From Rhodobacteraceae bacterium EL53 (GTDB taxonomy: Bacteria; Pseudomonadota; Alphaproteobacteria; Rhodobacterales; Rhodobacteraceae), in contig OMPR01000010.1 in the NCBI GenBank assembly GCA_900313015.1, positions 310,001 through 374,000 of the forward strand: DNA of 64,000 nucleotides, read 5' to 3'. Positions 1 through 8,403 of the stretch are shown in pieces. The translations under genes and the position numbers were made by a program. The notes beneath the pieces are model-generated. The model was not told the DNA's origin, searched no databases, and saw only the letters and a list, made by a program, of their open reading frames with translations. Positions within the stretch are counted from its first letter, which is position 1, and each line of letters starts with the position of its first letter.

Positions 1-384
1 GCACAGCGTGCCGCGCCCTTCTTCGGGGATGTAAACGACCTCGACCTCGTGGCCGCCCGCGATCCGCACCAGATATTTGCGGGTGCCATCGCTGGACACT
101 TGACGCGAGACGACTTCGGGAATTTCGATCACAAATTTTTCAGCCAATTCGGCCCGAAAAGCTTTGGACAGGTTGGTCATCTCTGCGAAGTCGCGAACGC
201 CCCACTGATAGATCCATTGCCAGATTTGCCCGACGCGCATTTTGGCCTGCTTTTCCGGCGTGCCGCTGGCAATCAGGGCTTCACGCATTTGCGGACGGGT
301 CATACCGACGATATTCGTCGGCCCCTCGGGTAATTTGCGGGGGATTGTCATCACATCTTGCGTGATCGGCGCGTTGGCGGACAT
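1..384 (-). CDS. rlmN: RlmN, 23S rRNA (and tRNA) adenine-C2 methyltransferase, N-terminal part only
   Basis: Reading the minus strand from an ATG at 384 gives 128 codons that stay open to the window edge, so the 3' part, including the radical-SAM CxxxCxxC motif, lies outside. The protein starts MSANAPITQDVMTIPRKLPE and contains GTPEKQAKMRVGQIWQWIYQ followed by VVSRQVSSDGTRKYLVRI and ends EEGRGTLC. This is the typical RlmN N-terminal domain running into the loop before the radical-SAM core. The family methylates C2 of A2503 in 23S rRNA, and of A37 in some tRNAs, using SAM. No stop is visible because the gene is cut by the boundary. Confidence 0.85.
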   Translation of the reverse strand, partial: MSANAPITQDVMTIPRKLPEGPTNIVGMTRPQMREALIASGTPEKQAKMRVGQIWQWIYQWGVRDFAEMTNLSKAFRAELAEKFVIEIPEVVSRQVSSDGTRKYLVRIAGGHEVEVVYIPEEGRGTLC

Positions 385-473
385 ATCAAAGGACTCACTA
401 AGCTGAGGGATGAGCCTCTATATAGGAGAACGCGCAAAGATCAAAAGATTTCGCGCGCTCTTATTTTTGGACT

Positions 474-857
474 TTATTGGACGCTGGCCATCAATTCGGC
501 GATTCTGGCCCGCCCTAGAGTGATGAAACAGCTTTGAATTGCGATGCCCGTGCCCGAACCACCCCCAAAGGATGCCCCCACCGCATCACATTGAGCAGTG
601 CGATAGGCAGCCCAAGCGGTTTGGGCGGCGTCCAACGCAGGGCCGGCAACTTTGCGGCCAGTGACCTCATCGAGCTCGATGGCAGAGCCTTGGGCGATTT
701 CAAGGGCGATGGCCATCGCGGCCTCTACCTGATCGGCGGCGGCCCCTACACAGATGCCGATTTCGACCTGCGACCCGGCGGCGCTGCATTCAAGTGATGG
801 GTCAGTTGTTCCGGCTGTTGGGGCAAGCAGCATAGCGGCGCAGACGAGATATCGCAT
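474..857 (-). CDS. LprI-like (DUF1311) small exported protein
   Basis: The 127-aa product begins MRYLVCAAMLLAPTAGTTDP, a short signal peptide, followed by a mature domain with paired cysteines (LECSAAGSQVEIGIC and later QCD and QSC). This resembles the LprI/DUF1311 periplasmic domain, some members of which inhibit lysozyme. The ATG at 857 was chosen because it overlaps the TAA stop of the DUF805 gene by one base (TAATG), which implies translational coupling; a longer frame upstream would spoil the signal peptide. Inhibitor activity is not demonstrable from sequence. Confidence 0.7.
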   Translation of the reverse strand: MRYLVCAAMLLAPTAGTTDPSLECSAAGSQVEIGICVGAAADQVEAAMAIALEIAQGSAIELDEVTGRKVAGPALDAAQTAWAAYRTAQCDAVGASFGGGSGTGIAIQSCFITLGRARIAELMASVQ

Positions 858-1369
858 TAAACTGGCTCCCCATATTCGTTTGCCTCGGGCTGTGAGGGGC
901 GTGTCAGCCACCACAGGATCAAGATGCTAAGACCCAATTGGAGCAACATCGCAGCGATCAGTCCTGAAACTCCGAGAAAGGCAGCGGGGCCGCGTAACAC
1001 TTCGGGATCGTCAACTCGCCCTTCCATCAAGGAGAAAACGGCGACGCCTGAAAACAGAAACAGCATCATGGCGAAGGAAATGGCCAAGGGTAAAAGCAGA
1101 TACCATCCGGGATATCCGACATCGTGCATGCGCCGCCAACCGGCTGCCAGCATGGGGAGCAGAGTCGCGAACTGAAACAGCGGAGTTAAGAATTGCGAGG
1201 GTTCGCCAGTCTCAGGGTTTGTGCCAAACACAATGGCATCGATGATCGACAAGAGCACCGCCCCGAGAAAAACAAACAAGACGAACCACCAGTATTCCGG
1301 GCGCCGTGCCCGGCCAGAAAAGGTGACGTACTTGGAAAGGCAGGTCTTTATGGCAGTGGTAAAAGTCAT
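857..1369 (-). CDS. DUF805 family inner-membrane protein
   Basis: The 170-aa protein opens with a soluble stretch (TAIKTCLSKYVTFSGRARRP) followed by EYWWFVLFVFLGAVLL, the characteristic start of DUF805 (YhaH-like) proteins. Three further hydrophobic segments follow, around residues 63-77, 88-112 and 127-155, with WRRMHDVGYPGWY between the first two. Function of the family is unknown. It is the first gene of a two-gene unit with the LprI-like gene, sharing one base. Confidence 0.8.
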   Translation of the reverse strand: MTFTTAIKTCLSKYVTFSGRARRPEYWWFVLFVFLGAVLLSIIDAIVFGTNPETGEPSQFLTPLFQFATLLPMLAAGWRRMHDVGYPGWYLLLPLAISFAMMLFLFSGVAVFSLMEGRVDDPEVLRGPAAFLGVSGLIAAMLLQLGLSILILWWLTRPSQPEANEYGEPV

Positions 1370-1424
1370 CTTAAACCTCGCGTTCTGAATAATAATAACC
1401 TGCCGCTTACAACCCTAACCCGTC

Positions 1425-1464
1425 AAACAAAAACAGCCGGCGCTCTTTTCAGAGTGCCGGCTGT
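1425..1464 (-). terminator. Rho-independent terminator of the CMD gene
   Basis: On the minus strand a 14-bp stem (ACAGCCGGC plus ACTCT, one wobble pair) closes on GAAA and is followed by a TTTTTGTTT tract. It lies 27 bases past the stop of the CMD gene. Confidence 0.88.
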
Positions 1465-1490
1465 GCGAGGCGGCTGCCGAGAGGGGGGAC

Positions 1491-2057
1491 CTACTCGGCA
1501 GCCATTGCCTTGGGCTCCCAGGCGAAAGGCTGGAACATGCCATCCACCGGTGTTTCAAAAAGGGCGTTTGTGTAATTCGACAGGACCTTTTGGGCAAAGA
1601 TCACCAGTAGATCCTGAAGCGCGCGGTCGTCATAGCCAGCAGCGCGGAAGGCAACCATATCTTCGGACGCAGGGCGGCCATGGGTGTCGCGCAGGGCCAA
1701 AGTAAAGGTGCGCAGCGATTCGAGCTTGGCATCATTCAGCGGTGTTTCATCGCGCAGCGCGTCGATGATGTCTTTGTCGACTTTTTCACGCAGCGCGATG
1801 CCGGTGTGTGCGGGAACGCAGTAATGGCAGGTATTGGCGACGTTGATGGTCATCCAGATCACGGTGCGCTCGGCCGGGGAAAAGCCGGTTGTCATCGCAA
1901 GGCGCGACAGTTCTTTGTAGGATTCCAGCAAGGCGGGGCTTGTTGCCATGACGCCGTGCAGATTTGGAATGGAACCAAAGGCTTTGACCGACCCTTCGAG
2001 CAACGGTTTTGCGGCGGCGGGGGCGGTTTCGAGGGTGTGAATGACGGTTTGAGTCAT
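1491..2057 (-). CDS. Carboxymuconolactone decarboxylase/AhpD-like protein
   Basis: This 188-aa protein has the CMD/AhpD fold signature. ERTVIWMTINVANTCHYCVP carries the CxxC pair, followed by a conserved His (AHTGIAL), the layout of peroxidase-related AhpD-like proteins in which the two cysteines and the His form the thiol active site. It is monocistronic on the minus strand with its own terminator. The redox substrate is unknown. The ATG at 2057 gives a normal length for the family. Confidence 0.82.
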   Translation of the reverse strand: MTQTVIHTLETAPAAAKPLLEGSVKAFGSIPNLHGVMATSPALLESYKELSRLAMTTGFSPAERTVIWMTINVANTCHYCVPAHTGIALREKVDKDIIDALRDETPLNDAKLESLRTFTLALRDTHGRPASEDMVAFRAAGYDDRALQDLLVIFAQKVLSNYTNALFETPVDGMFQPFAWEPKAMAAE

Positions 2058-2213
2058 GAGGCTGTCCTGTCTGAAGTGTGTTGGCAGACAGCTATGATTG
2101 GAGCGTTCTGATAAAAACGCTGATCCGGGCAGAGTTTACTGTGCAGCGATGCGCAGCATTTCACCGGCTTGTGATTTGGCGTGTACAAAAACGGCAAAGC
2201 GCAGGTGCAAAAC

Positions 2214-2245
2214 GCAAAAAACCCGGATCAGATCCGGGGTTTTGT
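2214..2245 (-). terminator. Hairpin terminator after the IalB-like gene (works in both directions)
   Basis: A CCCGGA/TCCGGG stem with a 5-base loop is flanked by AAAAAA on the left and GTTTT on the right, so the minus-strand transcript ends in a T run. It sits 18 bases beyond the stop at 2263. Confidence 0.8.
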
Positions 2246-2262
2246 ATTGGATTTGGGCAGGA

Positions 2263-2793
2263 TTAACTGCCGCAGCGCTTTTTCGCATCCTCAAGTGCGG
2301 CAGTGAAGCCAAGCAGCGAGAACGTATCTTTGGTTTGTGTTCCGCGTGAGGACCGAGCGGTCAGCGTCGCAGAGGCGCCGCGTTTCATTGCACTGATTAT
2401 TTTAGAATCCTGTGCTTCGGTCGCCGGCCATGCCCATTCGCCTTCGGAAATCAGTTCGAACTGGGTGCCGCCAACATCAAGCGAAACGGTTGAACCGGGG
2501 GCAAAGGGATATCCACCGGTGAACGTGACCTGTCCTTTGACGCCCGCCTTGGGGCGGAAAAAGACGAACAGCAAAATGTCGCTGCGTTTGGCTGCAACAA
2601 CCCGGCCACCGCGTGTGTTCACGGTTTCCTTTGGGGCGGAAACGCTCCAGCATTCGGTTGGATCGTCCTCGACAAAGACACTCCAATTGGTCTTTGCCGC
2701 TACCCGGTTTGTGCTTTGTGTTTGAGCGGACGCTGTTGCGGCCATTCCTGCAATGCACAGGCCCGCGATTGTGCGGAAAAGTATAGATACCAT
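2263..2793 (-). CDS. Invasion-associated locus B (IalB) family periplasmic protein
   Basis: The 176-aa protein has a signal peptide (residues 1 to about 23, ending ATASAQ). The IalB-type mature region follows: NWSVFVEDDPTECWSVSAPK, then a beta-rich region (FRPKAGVKGQVTFTGGYPFA) and a C-terminal FSLLGFTAALEDAKKRC. Two cysteines, near residues 48 and 174, could form a disulfide. IalB-family proteins are exported alphaproteobacterial proteins first noted for erythrocyte invasion in Bartonella; in free-living relatives the role is unclear. Divergent from the asparaginase gene. Confidence 0.82.
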   Translation of the reverse strand: MVSILFRTIAGLCIAGMAATASAQTQSTNRVAAKTNWSVFVEDDPTECWSVSAPKETVNTRGGRVVAAKRSDILLFVFFRPKAGVKGQVTFTGGYPFAPGSTVSLDVGGTQFELISEGEWAWPATEAQDSKIISAMKRGASATLTARSSRGTQTKDTFSLLGFTAALEDAKKRCGS

Positions 2794-2970
2794 GTGTCCA
2801 GCCTCCTAGACTGTCCTTAACCTCAATTCCCAAGGTGCGCCCGTGCGGGTCTTGCCAACCCGTCTGTCTTGCGCATCCTATCGTTTGCCGACATAGACAT
2901 ACTAATGCAATTTTCGCCATGGGCGAAAGGGCGATTGGCGGGAATTTGCCAAGAAATGGGGAGGGTTTTG

Positions 2971-3966
2971 ATGACACAACCGGTTCCAATGACCGAAATC
3001 TGGCGCGGTCCGTTCCTTGAGAGCGTGCATTCAGGTCATGCGGTGATCTGTGATGATACCGGACAGATCGTGCGCAGCTGGGGCGATCCACACGCGACGG
3101 TGCTGCCGCGCAGTTCCTCGAAGATGGTGCAGGCGCTGCCACTGATTACATCGGGGGCCGCTGCAAAATACGGTCTGACGTCTGAACATTTGGCACTGGC
3201 TTGTGCGTCCCACAACGGTGCGGCGATCCACACGGATCGGGTCAAGGCGTGGCTAGATCATCTGGGGCTGAGCGATGACGATTTCCGCTGTGGGCCACAA
3301 ATGCCAAATGATCCGCCCGCACGGGATGCGCTGATCATCGGTGACGACAGCCCTTGCCAGATGCACAACAATTGCTCGGGTAAGCATTCGGGTTTTTTGA
3401 CCCTGAACCAACATATGGGCGGCAATGCTGAGTATATCGAGGTGGACCACCCAGTGCAGCAGGCCTGTCTGGCGGCGTTCGAAGAGACCACCGGCGAGAC
3501 CAGTCCGGGATATGGCATTGATGGCTGTTCGGCCCCCAATTACGCCAGTTCATTGCTGGGCATGGCGCGGTCGATGGCTTGGTTTGCATCAGCTGCGGAT
3601 CGATCAGATCGACAGAGTGCCGCCGCCGAGCAATTGACCACTGCGATGATCAAACATCCAGAACTGGTGGCGGGCGAAGGCCGGGCCTGTACCGAATTGA
3701 TGCGGGCGATGAACGGGCGGGTTGCGATCAAAACCGGCGCCGAGGCGTTTTTCATTGCGATCATTCCTGAAAAGCGGATGGGCGTTGCATTGAAAATTGC
3801 TGATGGCACCACCCGCGCCAGTGAATGCGCCATTGCGGCGATTCTGGTTGAGTTGGGTGTGCTTGAGGCGGATCATCCGGCGACACGCAAATTTATGAAT
3901 GCGCCGATCCTGAATCGCCGGGGCATTGATACCGGTATGATCAAGCCAGCCGCCGGGTTTATCTGA
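2971..3966 (+). CDS. Thermolabile L-asparaginase (asparaginase II, rhizobial type)
   Basis: Predicted to hydrolyse L-asparagine to aspartate and ammonia in the cytoplasm. The 331-aa protein has the hallmarks of the rhizobial AnsA family, which is unrelated to the E. coli enzymes: LPRSSSKMVQALP near the N-terminus, ACASHNGAAIHTDRV, and CQMHNNCSGKHSGFL. The start at 2971 is preceded by GGGAGGG and gives the usual MTQPVPMTEIWRGPF beginning; an in-frame start 34 codons upstream lacks a ribosome site and adds a non-homologous tail. It ends 41 bases before the stop of the convergent YCII gene. Confidence 0.87.
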   Translation: MTQPVPMTEIWRGPFLESVHSGHAVICDDTGQIVRSWGDPHATVLPRSSSKMVQALPLITSGAAAKYGLTSEHLALACASHNGAAIHTDRVKAWLDHLGLSDDDFRCGPQMPNDPPARDALIIGDDSPCQMHNNCSGKHSGFLTLNQHMGGNAEYIEVDHPVQQACLAAFEETTGETSPGYGIDGCSAPNYASSLLGMARSMAWFASAADRSDRQSAAAEQLTTAMIKHPELVAGEGRACTELMRAMNGRVAIKTGAEAFFIAIIPEKRMGVALKIADGTTRASECAIAAILVELGVLEADHPATRKFMNAPILNRRGIDTGMIKPAAGFI

Positions 3967-4007
3967 CGGCTGGATTTTTCTGTTGGGGTGTAACGGGCGG
4001 GCGCGCG

Positions 4008-4322
4008 TTACATCTCCATGATTTCAGCGACTTCGACAGAGCCGTGACCGCTGACCACCATGGGACACCCTTTGGCCATTTCTGTTGCGGTCCCCATGTC
4101 GGCGGCATTCACCACGGTATATCCCGAAATTGGATTTGCACCGCCGTCGGCTGCAACACCAGACGCGCTGACTGTTTGGGACATACCCACGGGCGCGCCG
4201 GGGATTTCCAAAGCATCGGCCATGGTTTCAAACCAAGCTTTCCATGCGGCCATGACCTCGGCGCCTTCTTCGGGGCTCTCGGGGGTTTTTCCGCCGTGAT
4301 AGGCAAAAATGAACTGTGGCAT
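4008..4322 (-). CDS. YCII/DGPF-domain protein
   Basis: A 104-aa protein beginning MPQFIFAYHGGKTPESPEEG with the segment MAAWKAWFETMADALEIPG, typical of YCII-related (DGPFAETKE) proteins, which have a dimeric ferredoxin-like fold and mostly unknown activity. The start at 4322 is fixed by a strong AGGAGG eight bases upstream. It is the last gene of an ArsR-SRPBCC-YCII operon, an arrangement seen in many proteobacteria, so it probably shares that operon's regulation. Confidence 0.83.
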   Translation of the reverse strand: MPQFIFAYHGGKTPESPEEGAEVMAAWKAWFETMADALEIPGAPVGMSQTVSASGVAADGGANPISGYTVVNAADMGTATEMAKGCPMVVSGHGSVEVAEIMEM

Positions 4323-4348
4323 TGTTGGTCCTCCTTGTTGGTTTGGGG

Positions 4349-4777
4349 TTAATTCAGGTGTGCAGACAGTTTGCGCAGGGCTGAGCTCCATCCACGCTCG
4401 TGGTTGGTGCTGATCTCGTCATCGCCCAGATCGCGGTGATCAATCAGCAAACGTGACCCAGTGGCGGTTGCCACCACGGTAAAGGTCACATGGCTTTCGG
4501 CACCGCGATTGTCTTCGGGATCATGCCAGCCCCAGGTAAAGCCAACCGATTTGGGGGGATCGACGTGGGTGACATGCCCGGACATCTTGTATTGCTGACC
4601 CTCGTCATTTTTGAGGACGGAATACCACGGCCCGGTGCGGGATAGATCAAGATCATATGCAGACAGGTGCATGCCTTCGGATCCCCACCATTTTAGCAAT
4701 TTTTCGCGGGAGCTGACCCATTCGAACAGCTTTTCGGGGCTGACAGGGAATTCCCGTTCTAGTCGCAGGTCGGTCAT
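4349..4777 (-). CDS. SRPBCC/AHSA1-domain protein
   Basis: The 142-aa product (MTDLRLEREFPVSPEKLFEW..., then LLKWWGSEGMHL, VTHVDPPKSVGFTWGW and ERGWSSALRKLSAHL) is an Aha1 C-terminal-type SRPBCC domain, a helix-grip fold that encloses a hydrophobic pocket. The ligand is unknown. The ATG at 4777 overlaps the TGA of the ArsR gene (ATGA), so translation is probably coupled; a longer upstream frame would lie inside the ArsR gene. Proteins of this type often sit next to an ArsR repressor and a YCII protein, as here. Confidence 0.88.
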   Translation of the reverse strand: MTDLRLEREFPVSPEKLFEWVSSREKLLKWWGSEGMHLSAYDLDLSRTGPWYSVLKNDEGQQYKMSGHVTHVDPPKSVGFTWGWHDPEDNRGAESHVTFTVVATATGSRLLIDHRDLGDDEISTNHERGWSSALRKLSAHLN

Positions 4778-5097
4778 GCGTCGTCCTCTTCTAATATGGC
4801 GGCTTCCAACCGATCGAGGCTGGTTTCCCAAAATTCACGTTTTGAAATTGTCCAATTTGCAATGGCACGCAGACCTTCGGGCTGGACCGTGTACAAGCGT
4901 TTGGTTCCGATGGCGCGCTGCTGAATAATTCCGGCCTCGCGCAGAACCTTGAGATGTCTTGATATCGCAGCCCCGGACATGCCGCGCCCTTGGATCAGGT
5001 CACCGGCGGGCAATTCCCCCTGTGCCATCAACTGTTCGACGATATCGAATCGCGTTGGGTCTGAGAGCGCTGAAAAGGCTGAGAGAAGGTGTGTCAT
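4774..5097 (-). CDS. ArsR/SmtB-family transcriptional repressor
   Basis: This 107-aa winged-helix protein begins FSALSDPTRFDIVEQLMAQG and has the recognition helix region MSGAAISRHLKVLREAGIIQ followed by the wing (RAIGTKRLYTVQPEGL). It lacks the cysteine metal sites of ArsR or SmtB, so it probably senses something other than metal. It heads the operon with the SRPBCC and YCII genes. A 22-bp perfect inverted repeat lies directly upstream of its ATG and suggests autorepression. Confidence 0.9.
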   Translation of the reverse strand: MTHLLSAFSALSDPTRFDIVEQLMAQGELPAGDLIQGRGMSGAAISRHLKVLREAGIIQQRAIGTKRLYTVQPEGLRAIANWTISKREFWETSLDRLEAAILEEDDA

Positions 5098-5104
5098 GAG
5101 AATA

Positions 5105-5126
5105 AATTTAACATATTTGTTAAATT
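5105..5126. promoter_or_regulatory. Candidate ArsR operator
   Basis: Perfect inverted repeat: arms AATTTAACA and TGTTAAATT separated by TATT. It starts 8 bases upstream of the ArsR start codon in an AT-rich patch, a normal position for an autoregulatory operator. Confidence 0.75.
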
Positions 5127-5177
5127 AAGTACAGACCTGTAGCCTCACATAAGGTGAGCGGAGCAGCAGGGCAGCGT

Positions 5178-5936
5178 CTAAACCATGTCCCACAAGAGTT
5201 TGATTGCGAGGATAAGTGAGGTCATAACCAACAGGGGTTTGATCAGGCGTGCGCCGATGCGCTGGGCCAGAACCGCGCCCAATCGCGCGCCAAAGATTTG
5301 TGCGACGCCCATGATCAGACCAGTGATCCACCACGGTTCTGCGACAAAGGCAAAGGCCAGCAACGCGCCAACATTTGAGGCAAGGTTCAGCAATTTGGTA
5401 TGGGCGGTGGCCTTGAGCACGCCGTACCCAGCCAGCGACACAAAGGCGAGCATGTAAAAGCTGCCCGCACCGGGGCCCAGCAAGCCATCATAGGCCCCGC
5501 ACAAGGGCACCATGGTGACGGCAAACATTGCGGGGGACATCCGGCGCACCCGGTCTTCATCCCCTAGTCCCTTTTTGGTGGCAAAGAAAATCGCGATCCC
5601 GATGAGCAGGATTGGAAGCAGCAGGCGGATGAAATCTGTCGGCAGAAAAGAAATCAACAGCGCCCCTGCGATGGAGGCAACGCCCGCAACAAGGGCGGAT
5701 TTCCATTGCTCACGTAGGTTCACATGGCCGCCACGGGCATAGGACAGCGCCGCAGTTCCGGCTCCAAAGATCGCTTGGATCTTATTGGTGGCAAGGGCGG
5801 TCACCGGATTTGCACCCGCGATAATCAGCACAGGCAGGGTGATCAATCCGCCGCCACCGGCGATGGCATCTACAAAACCGGCCAAAAACCCCGCTGCGAT
5901 GAGCAGCAGGAGAACCTCAACAGTGACTTCGAGCAT
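5178..5936 (-). CDS. TSUP (TauE/SafE) family membrane transporter
   Basis: The 252-aa integral membrane protein has about eight hydrophobic segments and the glycine-rich repeat signatures of TSUP proteins: GFLAGFVDAIAGGGGLITLP with ALATNKIQAIFG in the first half and CGAYDGLLGPGAGSFYMLAF with NLASNVGALLAF in the second. The family exports sulfite, sulfoacetate or related organosulfur and organic anions; the substrate here is unknown. It starts 3 bases after the serB stop on the same strand, so the two are probably cotranscribed. Confidence 0.87.
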   Translation of the reverse strand: MLEVTVEVLLLLIAAGFLAGFVDAIAGGGGLITLPVLIIAGANPVTALATNKIQAIFGAGTAALSYARGGHVNLREQWKSALVAGVASIAGALLISFLPTDFIRLLLPILLIGIAIFFATKKGLGDEDRVRRMSPAMFAVTMVPLCGAYDGLLGPGAGSFYMLAFVSLAGYGVLKATAHTKLLNLASNVGALLAFAFVAEPWWITGLIMGVAQIFGARLGAVLAQRIGARLIKPLLVMTSLILAIKLLWDMV

Positions 5937-5939
5937 GAG

Positions 5940-6815
5940 TTATCCCTGAAATGCGTCGCGGGCGTAGCCCTGCACAAACAACAGCGCGGACAGGTCGCCA
6001 TGGTTGATTCGCACTTCGCATTCAGCCGCGACCAAGGGTTTCGCGTGCAGGGCAACGCCGGTGCCTGCGCGTTTCAGCATACCCAGATCATTGGCCCCAT
6101 CGCCAACTGCAATCACGTCTGCCTCTGTAATTCCGAGCCGCGCGGTGATCTGTTCCAGCGCATCAACCTTGGCCTGTTTGCCCAAGATGGGACGCCCAGC
6201 CTTGCCGGTCAGTTTGCCATCTGCCACCAACAGGGTGTTGGCGCGGTTTTCGTCAAATCCCAATGTAGCGGCAACCGAAGCCGTGAAGGCAGTGAACCCC
6301 CCCGACACAAGGGCCGCATAGCCATCGTTGGCTTTCATTGTGGCCAGCAGCGTCTTGCCGCCCGGCATCAGGGTAATGCGCTGATCGAGAACTTGTTGAA
6401 TGACGCCTTCGTCCAACCCAGCGAGCAGGCCGACACGTTCGTCCAGCGCGCCTTCGAAATCCAATTCGCCATTCATGGCGCGGGCTGTGATGTCTTTGAC
6501 CCGCGCGCCGACGCCAGCAACCTCAGCTAACTCGTCAATGCATTCCTGCTGAATCATGGTGCTATCCATGTCTGCCAGCAGCATCTTCTTGCGGCGTCCC
6601 TGTTCAGGCTGCACGATCAGATCCACGCCCATGTTTTGCAGGTCCGCCCAGACATCCCATTGATTGTCAGGCTGCATTTCCAACGTGAATTCAGCAGCTT
6701 CATCCGGGCTGAGCCAGAAGGCATCGCCGCCGCCCCATGCATTGCGCAGCGATTCGACCAATGCCGGATCCAGTGAGGGATTAGCGGGATTGGTGAGCAG
6801 GGTTGCAACAAACAT
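5940..6815 (-). CDS. serB: Phosphoserine phosphatase SerB
   Basis: Catalyses the last step of serine synthesis, O-phosphoserine to serine. The 291-aa protein has the HAD catalytic motif LLADMDSTMIQQE (Asp82 nucleophile and Asp84), the substrate loop ECIDELAEVAGV, the motif II serine in ALVSGGFTAF, and motif III VIAVGDGANDLGML. The start at 6815 (MFVATLLTN) is preceded by AAAGGAGA; an upstream ATG would add seven residues without a better site. It is divergent from serC-serA, so all three dedicated serine-pathway genes meet here. Confidence 0.95.
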   Translation of the reverse strand: MFVATLLTNPANPSLDPALVESLRNAWGGGDAFWLSPDEAAEFTLEMQPDNQWDVWADLQNMGVDLIVQPEQGRRKKMLLADMDSTMIQQECIDELAEVAGVGARVKDITARAMNGELDFEGALDERVGLLAGLDEGVIQQVLDQRITLMPGGKTLLATMKANDGYAALVSGGFTAFTASVAATLGFDENRANTLLVADGKLTGKAGRPILGKQAKVDALEQITARLGITEADVIAVGDGANDLGMLKRAGTGVALHAKPLVAAECEVRINHGDLSALLFVQGYARDAFQG

Positions 6816-7183
6816 GGGCGGTCTCCTTTGGCCCATCGCATAAAGCAGCCACAGAAAATGCGCCAGCCTTGGTTGATTGCGCCAAGGGGAGCTTGTTTTG
6901 CGGGAGGCTGTTGCGACGGTTGGGCCATGGGTGGGGTGTAAGATTTTGAATTTAAACCGTATTGACGCGCGGTCTTTGGGGCTCGCGGCAACGGGAAATG
7001 ATCATGAGAGACGTACCACGGTTGGGAACGCAAGTTTCCGATAGTGGTCGCAAAGGTCGGATTTGCGTGTCAAAGCGGCGAAATCAGACCACTTTTCCCT
7101 TGCGTGCCGCATCGCAGCACCCTAGCTCTGTCGGCGGGACACCCTTCCCCAACGAAGGGCATTTATCTGTAAGGATACCAGAA
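6816..7183. promoter_or_regulatory. serB-serC divergent region with candidate serC leader RNA
   Basis: A 368-base gap without a convincing gene; a frame open from 6962 in the serC reading frame lacks any family similarity before the true serC start. It must hold the promoters of both operons. Just upstream of serC there is a CCCTTC/GAAGGG hairpin (7142-7159) followed by a short AU-rich stretch and the serC ribosome site AAGGATA (7171). A conserved serC leader RNA motif has been described in Alphaproteobacteria at this position; assignment to it is inference. Confidence 0.5.
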
Positions 7184-8338
7184 ATGGCTACTCAGCAACC
7201 GGCGATCCGCCCGGCAAATCCGCGTTTCTCTTCGGGCCCCTGTGCCAAACCCCCCACATTTGATGTTTCCAAGCTTGCCAATGCCGCTTTAGGTCGGTCG
7301 CACCGCGCCGCCATCGGTAAAGACAAGCTGAAGGCCGCGATTGAAAAGACGCGCGAGATCCTTGGCATCCCTGCTGACTACAAAATCGGTATCGTCCCAG
7401 CGTCGGACACCGGTGCCGTTGAAATGTCGCTCTGGTCGCTGTTGGGTCAGCGCAAAGTTGAAATGCTGGCTTGGGAAAGCTTTGGCGCGGGCTGGGTCAC
7501 CGATGTGGTGAAGCAGTTGAAAATCGACGCCGAGGTTAAGACCGCCGACTATGGTCAGATCGTTGATCTGGCGTCGGTCGATTTCAACAATGATGTTGTA
7601 TTTACATGGAACGGTACCACCGCCGGTGTACGCGTACCAAATGGCGACTGGATCGCTGATGACCGCGACGGTCTGACCATCTGCGACGCCACCAGCGCCG
7701 CCTTTGCGATGGATCTGCCGTGGGACAAATTGGATGTGAGCACGTTCAGTTGGCAAAAAGTGCTGGGCGGCGAAGGCGCGCACGGTATGTTGATACTGTC
7801 CTCGCGCGCCGTTGAGAGGCTGGAAAGCTATACCCCCGCGTGGCCTTTGCCGAAAATTTTCCGCATGACCAAAGGTGGCAAGCTGATCGAGGGTATCTTT
7901 ACCGGTGCAACGATCAACACGCCGTCGATGCTGGCTGTTGAGGACTACCTGTTCGGCCTTGATTGGGCCAAATCAGTTGGTGGATTGCAGGGTTTGATTG
8001 CCCGTGCAGATGCCAATGCGCAGGCAGTTTTTGATTTCTGCGACGCCAATGATTGGATTGCTAATCTGGCGGAAGATGACGCCACCCGGTCGAACACCAG
8101 CGTGTGTCTGAAGTTTAACGACGCCCGCATTCAGGATGGCGCGAAGTTCGCCAAAGCGGTTGCTAAGCGTCTGGAAGCCGAGAACATCGCGCTTGATATT
8201 GGTGCGTATCGCGATGCGCCTGCCGGTCTGCGGATCTGGTGTGGCGGCACGGTCGAGACCGCCGACGTTCAAGCGATGTTGCCGTGGCTTGCGTGGGCTT
8301 TTGAGGCCGAAATCGCTGCGCAATCCGTCGCGGCATAA
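7184..8338 (+). CDS. serC: Phosphoserine aminotransferase SerC (long, Methanosarcina-type form)
   Basis: Converts 3-phosphohydroxypyruvate plus glutamate to phosphoserine. The 384-aa protein starts [20 protein letters not shown], the usual beginning of the long-form SerC found in Alphaproteobacteria. The PLP lysine is Lys192 in [16 protein letters not shown], with [14 protein letters not shown] and [14 protein letters not shown] before it. The start is set by AAGGATA about 7 bases upstream; the reading frame stays open further upstream but that part does not resemble the family. serA follows after 65 bases on the same strand. Confidence 0.95.
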   Translation: MATQQPAIRPANPRFSSGPCAKPPTFDVSKLANAALGRSHRAAIGKDKLKAAIEKTREILGIPADYKIGIVPASDTGAVEMSLWSLLGQRKVEMLAWESFGAGWVTDVVKQLKIDAEVKTADYGQIVDLASVDFNNDVVFTWNGTTAGVRVPNGDWIADDRDGLTICDATSAAFAMDLPWDKLDVSTFSWQKVLGGEGAHGMLILSSRAVERLESYTPAWPLPKIFRMTKGGKLIEGIFTGATINTPSMLAVEDYLFGLDWAKSVGGLQGLIARADANAQAVFDFCDANDWIANLAEDDATRSNTSVCLKFNDARIQDGAKFAKAVAKRLEAENIALDIGAYRDAPAGLRIWCGGTVETADVQAMLPWLAWAFEAEIAAQSVAA

Positions 8339-8403
8339 TCCAACATCGTAGGGTGCGCAGCAAATGCGCATCTCTCCCCGATTTTTATTAAAGGACCACA
8401 AAC

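Noticed and set aside
420-470. Possible terminator between rlmN and the LprI-like gene
   Set aside because: The CGCGC arms are interrupted and the stem does not pair continuously; too weak to list.
1193-1705. A plus-strand frame across the DUF805 start, terminator and CMD gene
   Set aside because: It reads through a strong terminator and the antisense of two conserved genes; no ribosome site.
5724-6530. A 268-codon plus-strand frame opposite serB and the TSUP gene
   Set aside because: Shadow of two well-supported minus-strand genes; Gln/His-rich composition without family features.
6962-7183. Upstream extension of serC in frame
   Set aside because: The extension lacks similarity to SerC, and the true start has a ribosome site and the conserved N-terminus; the region is better read as a leader.
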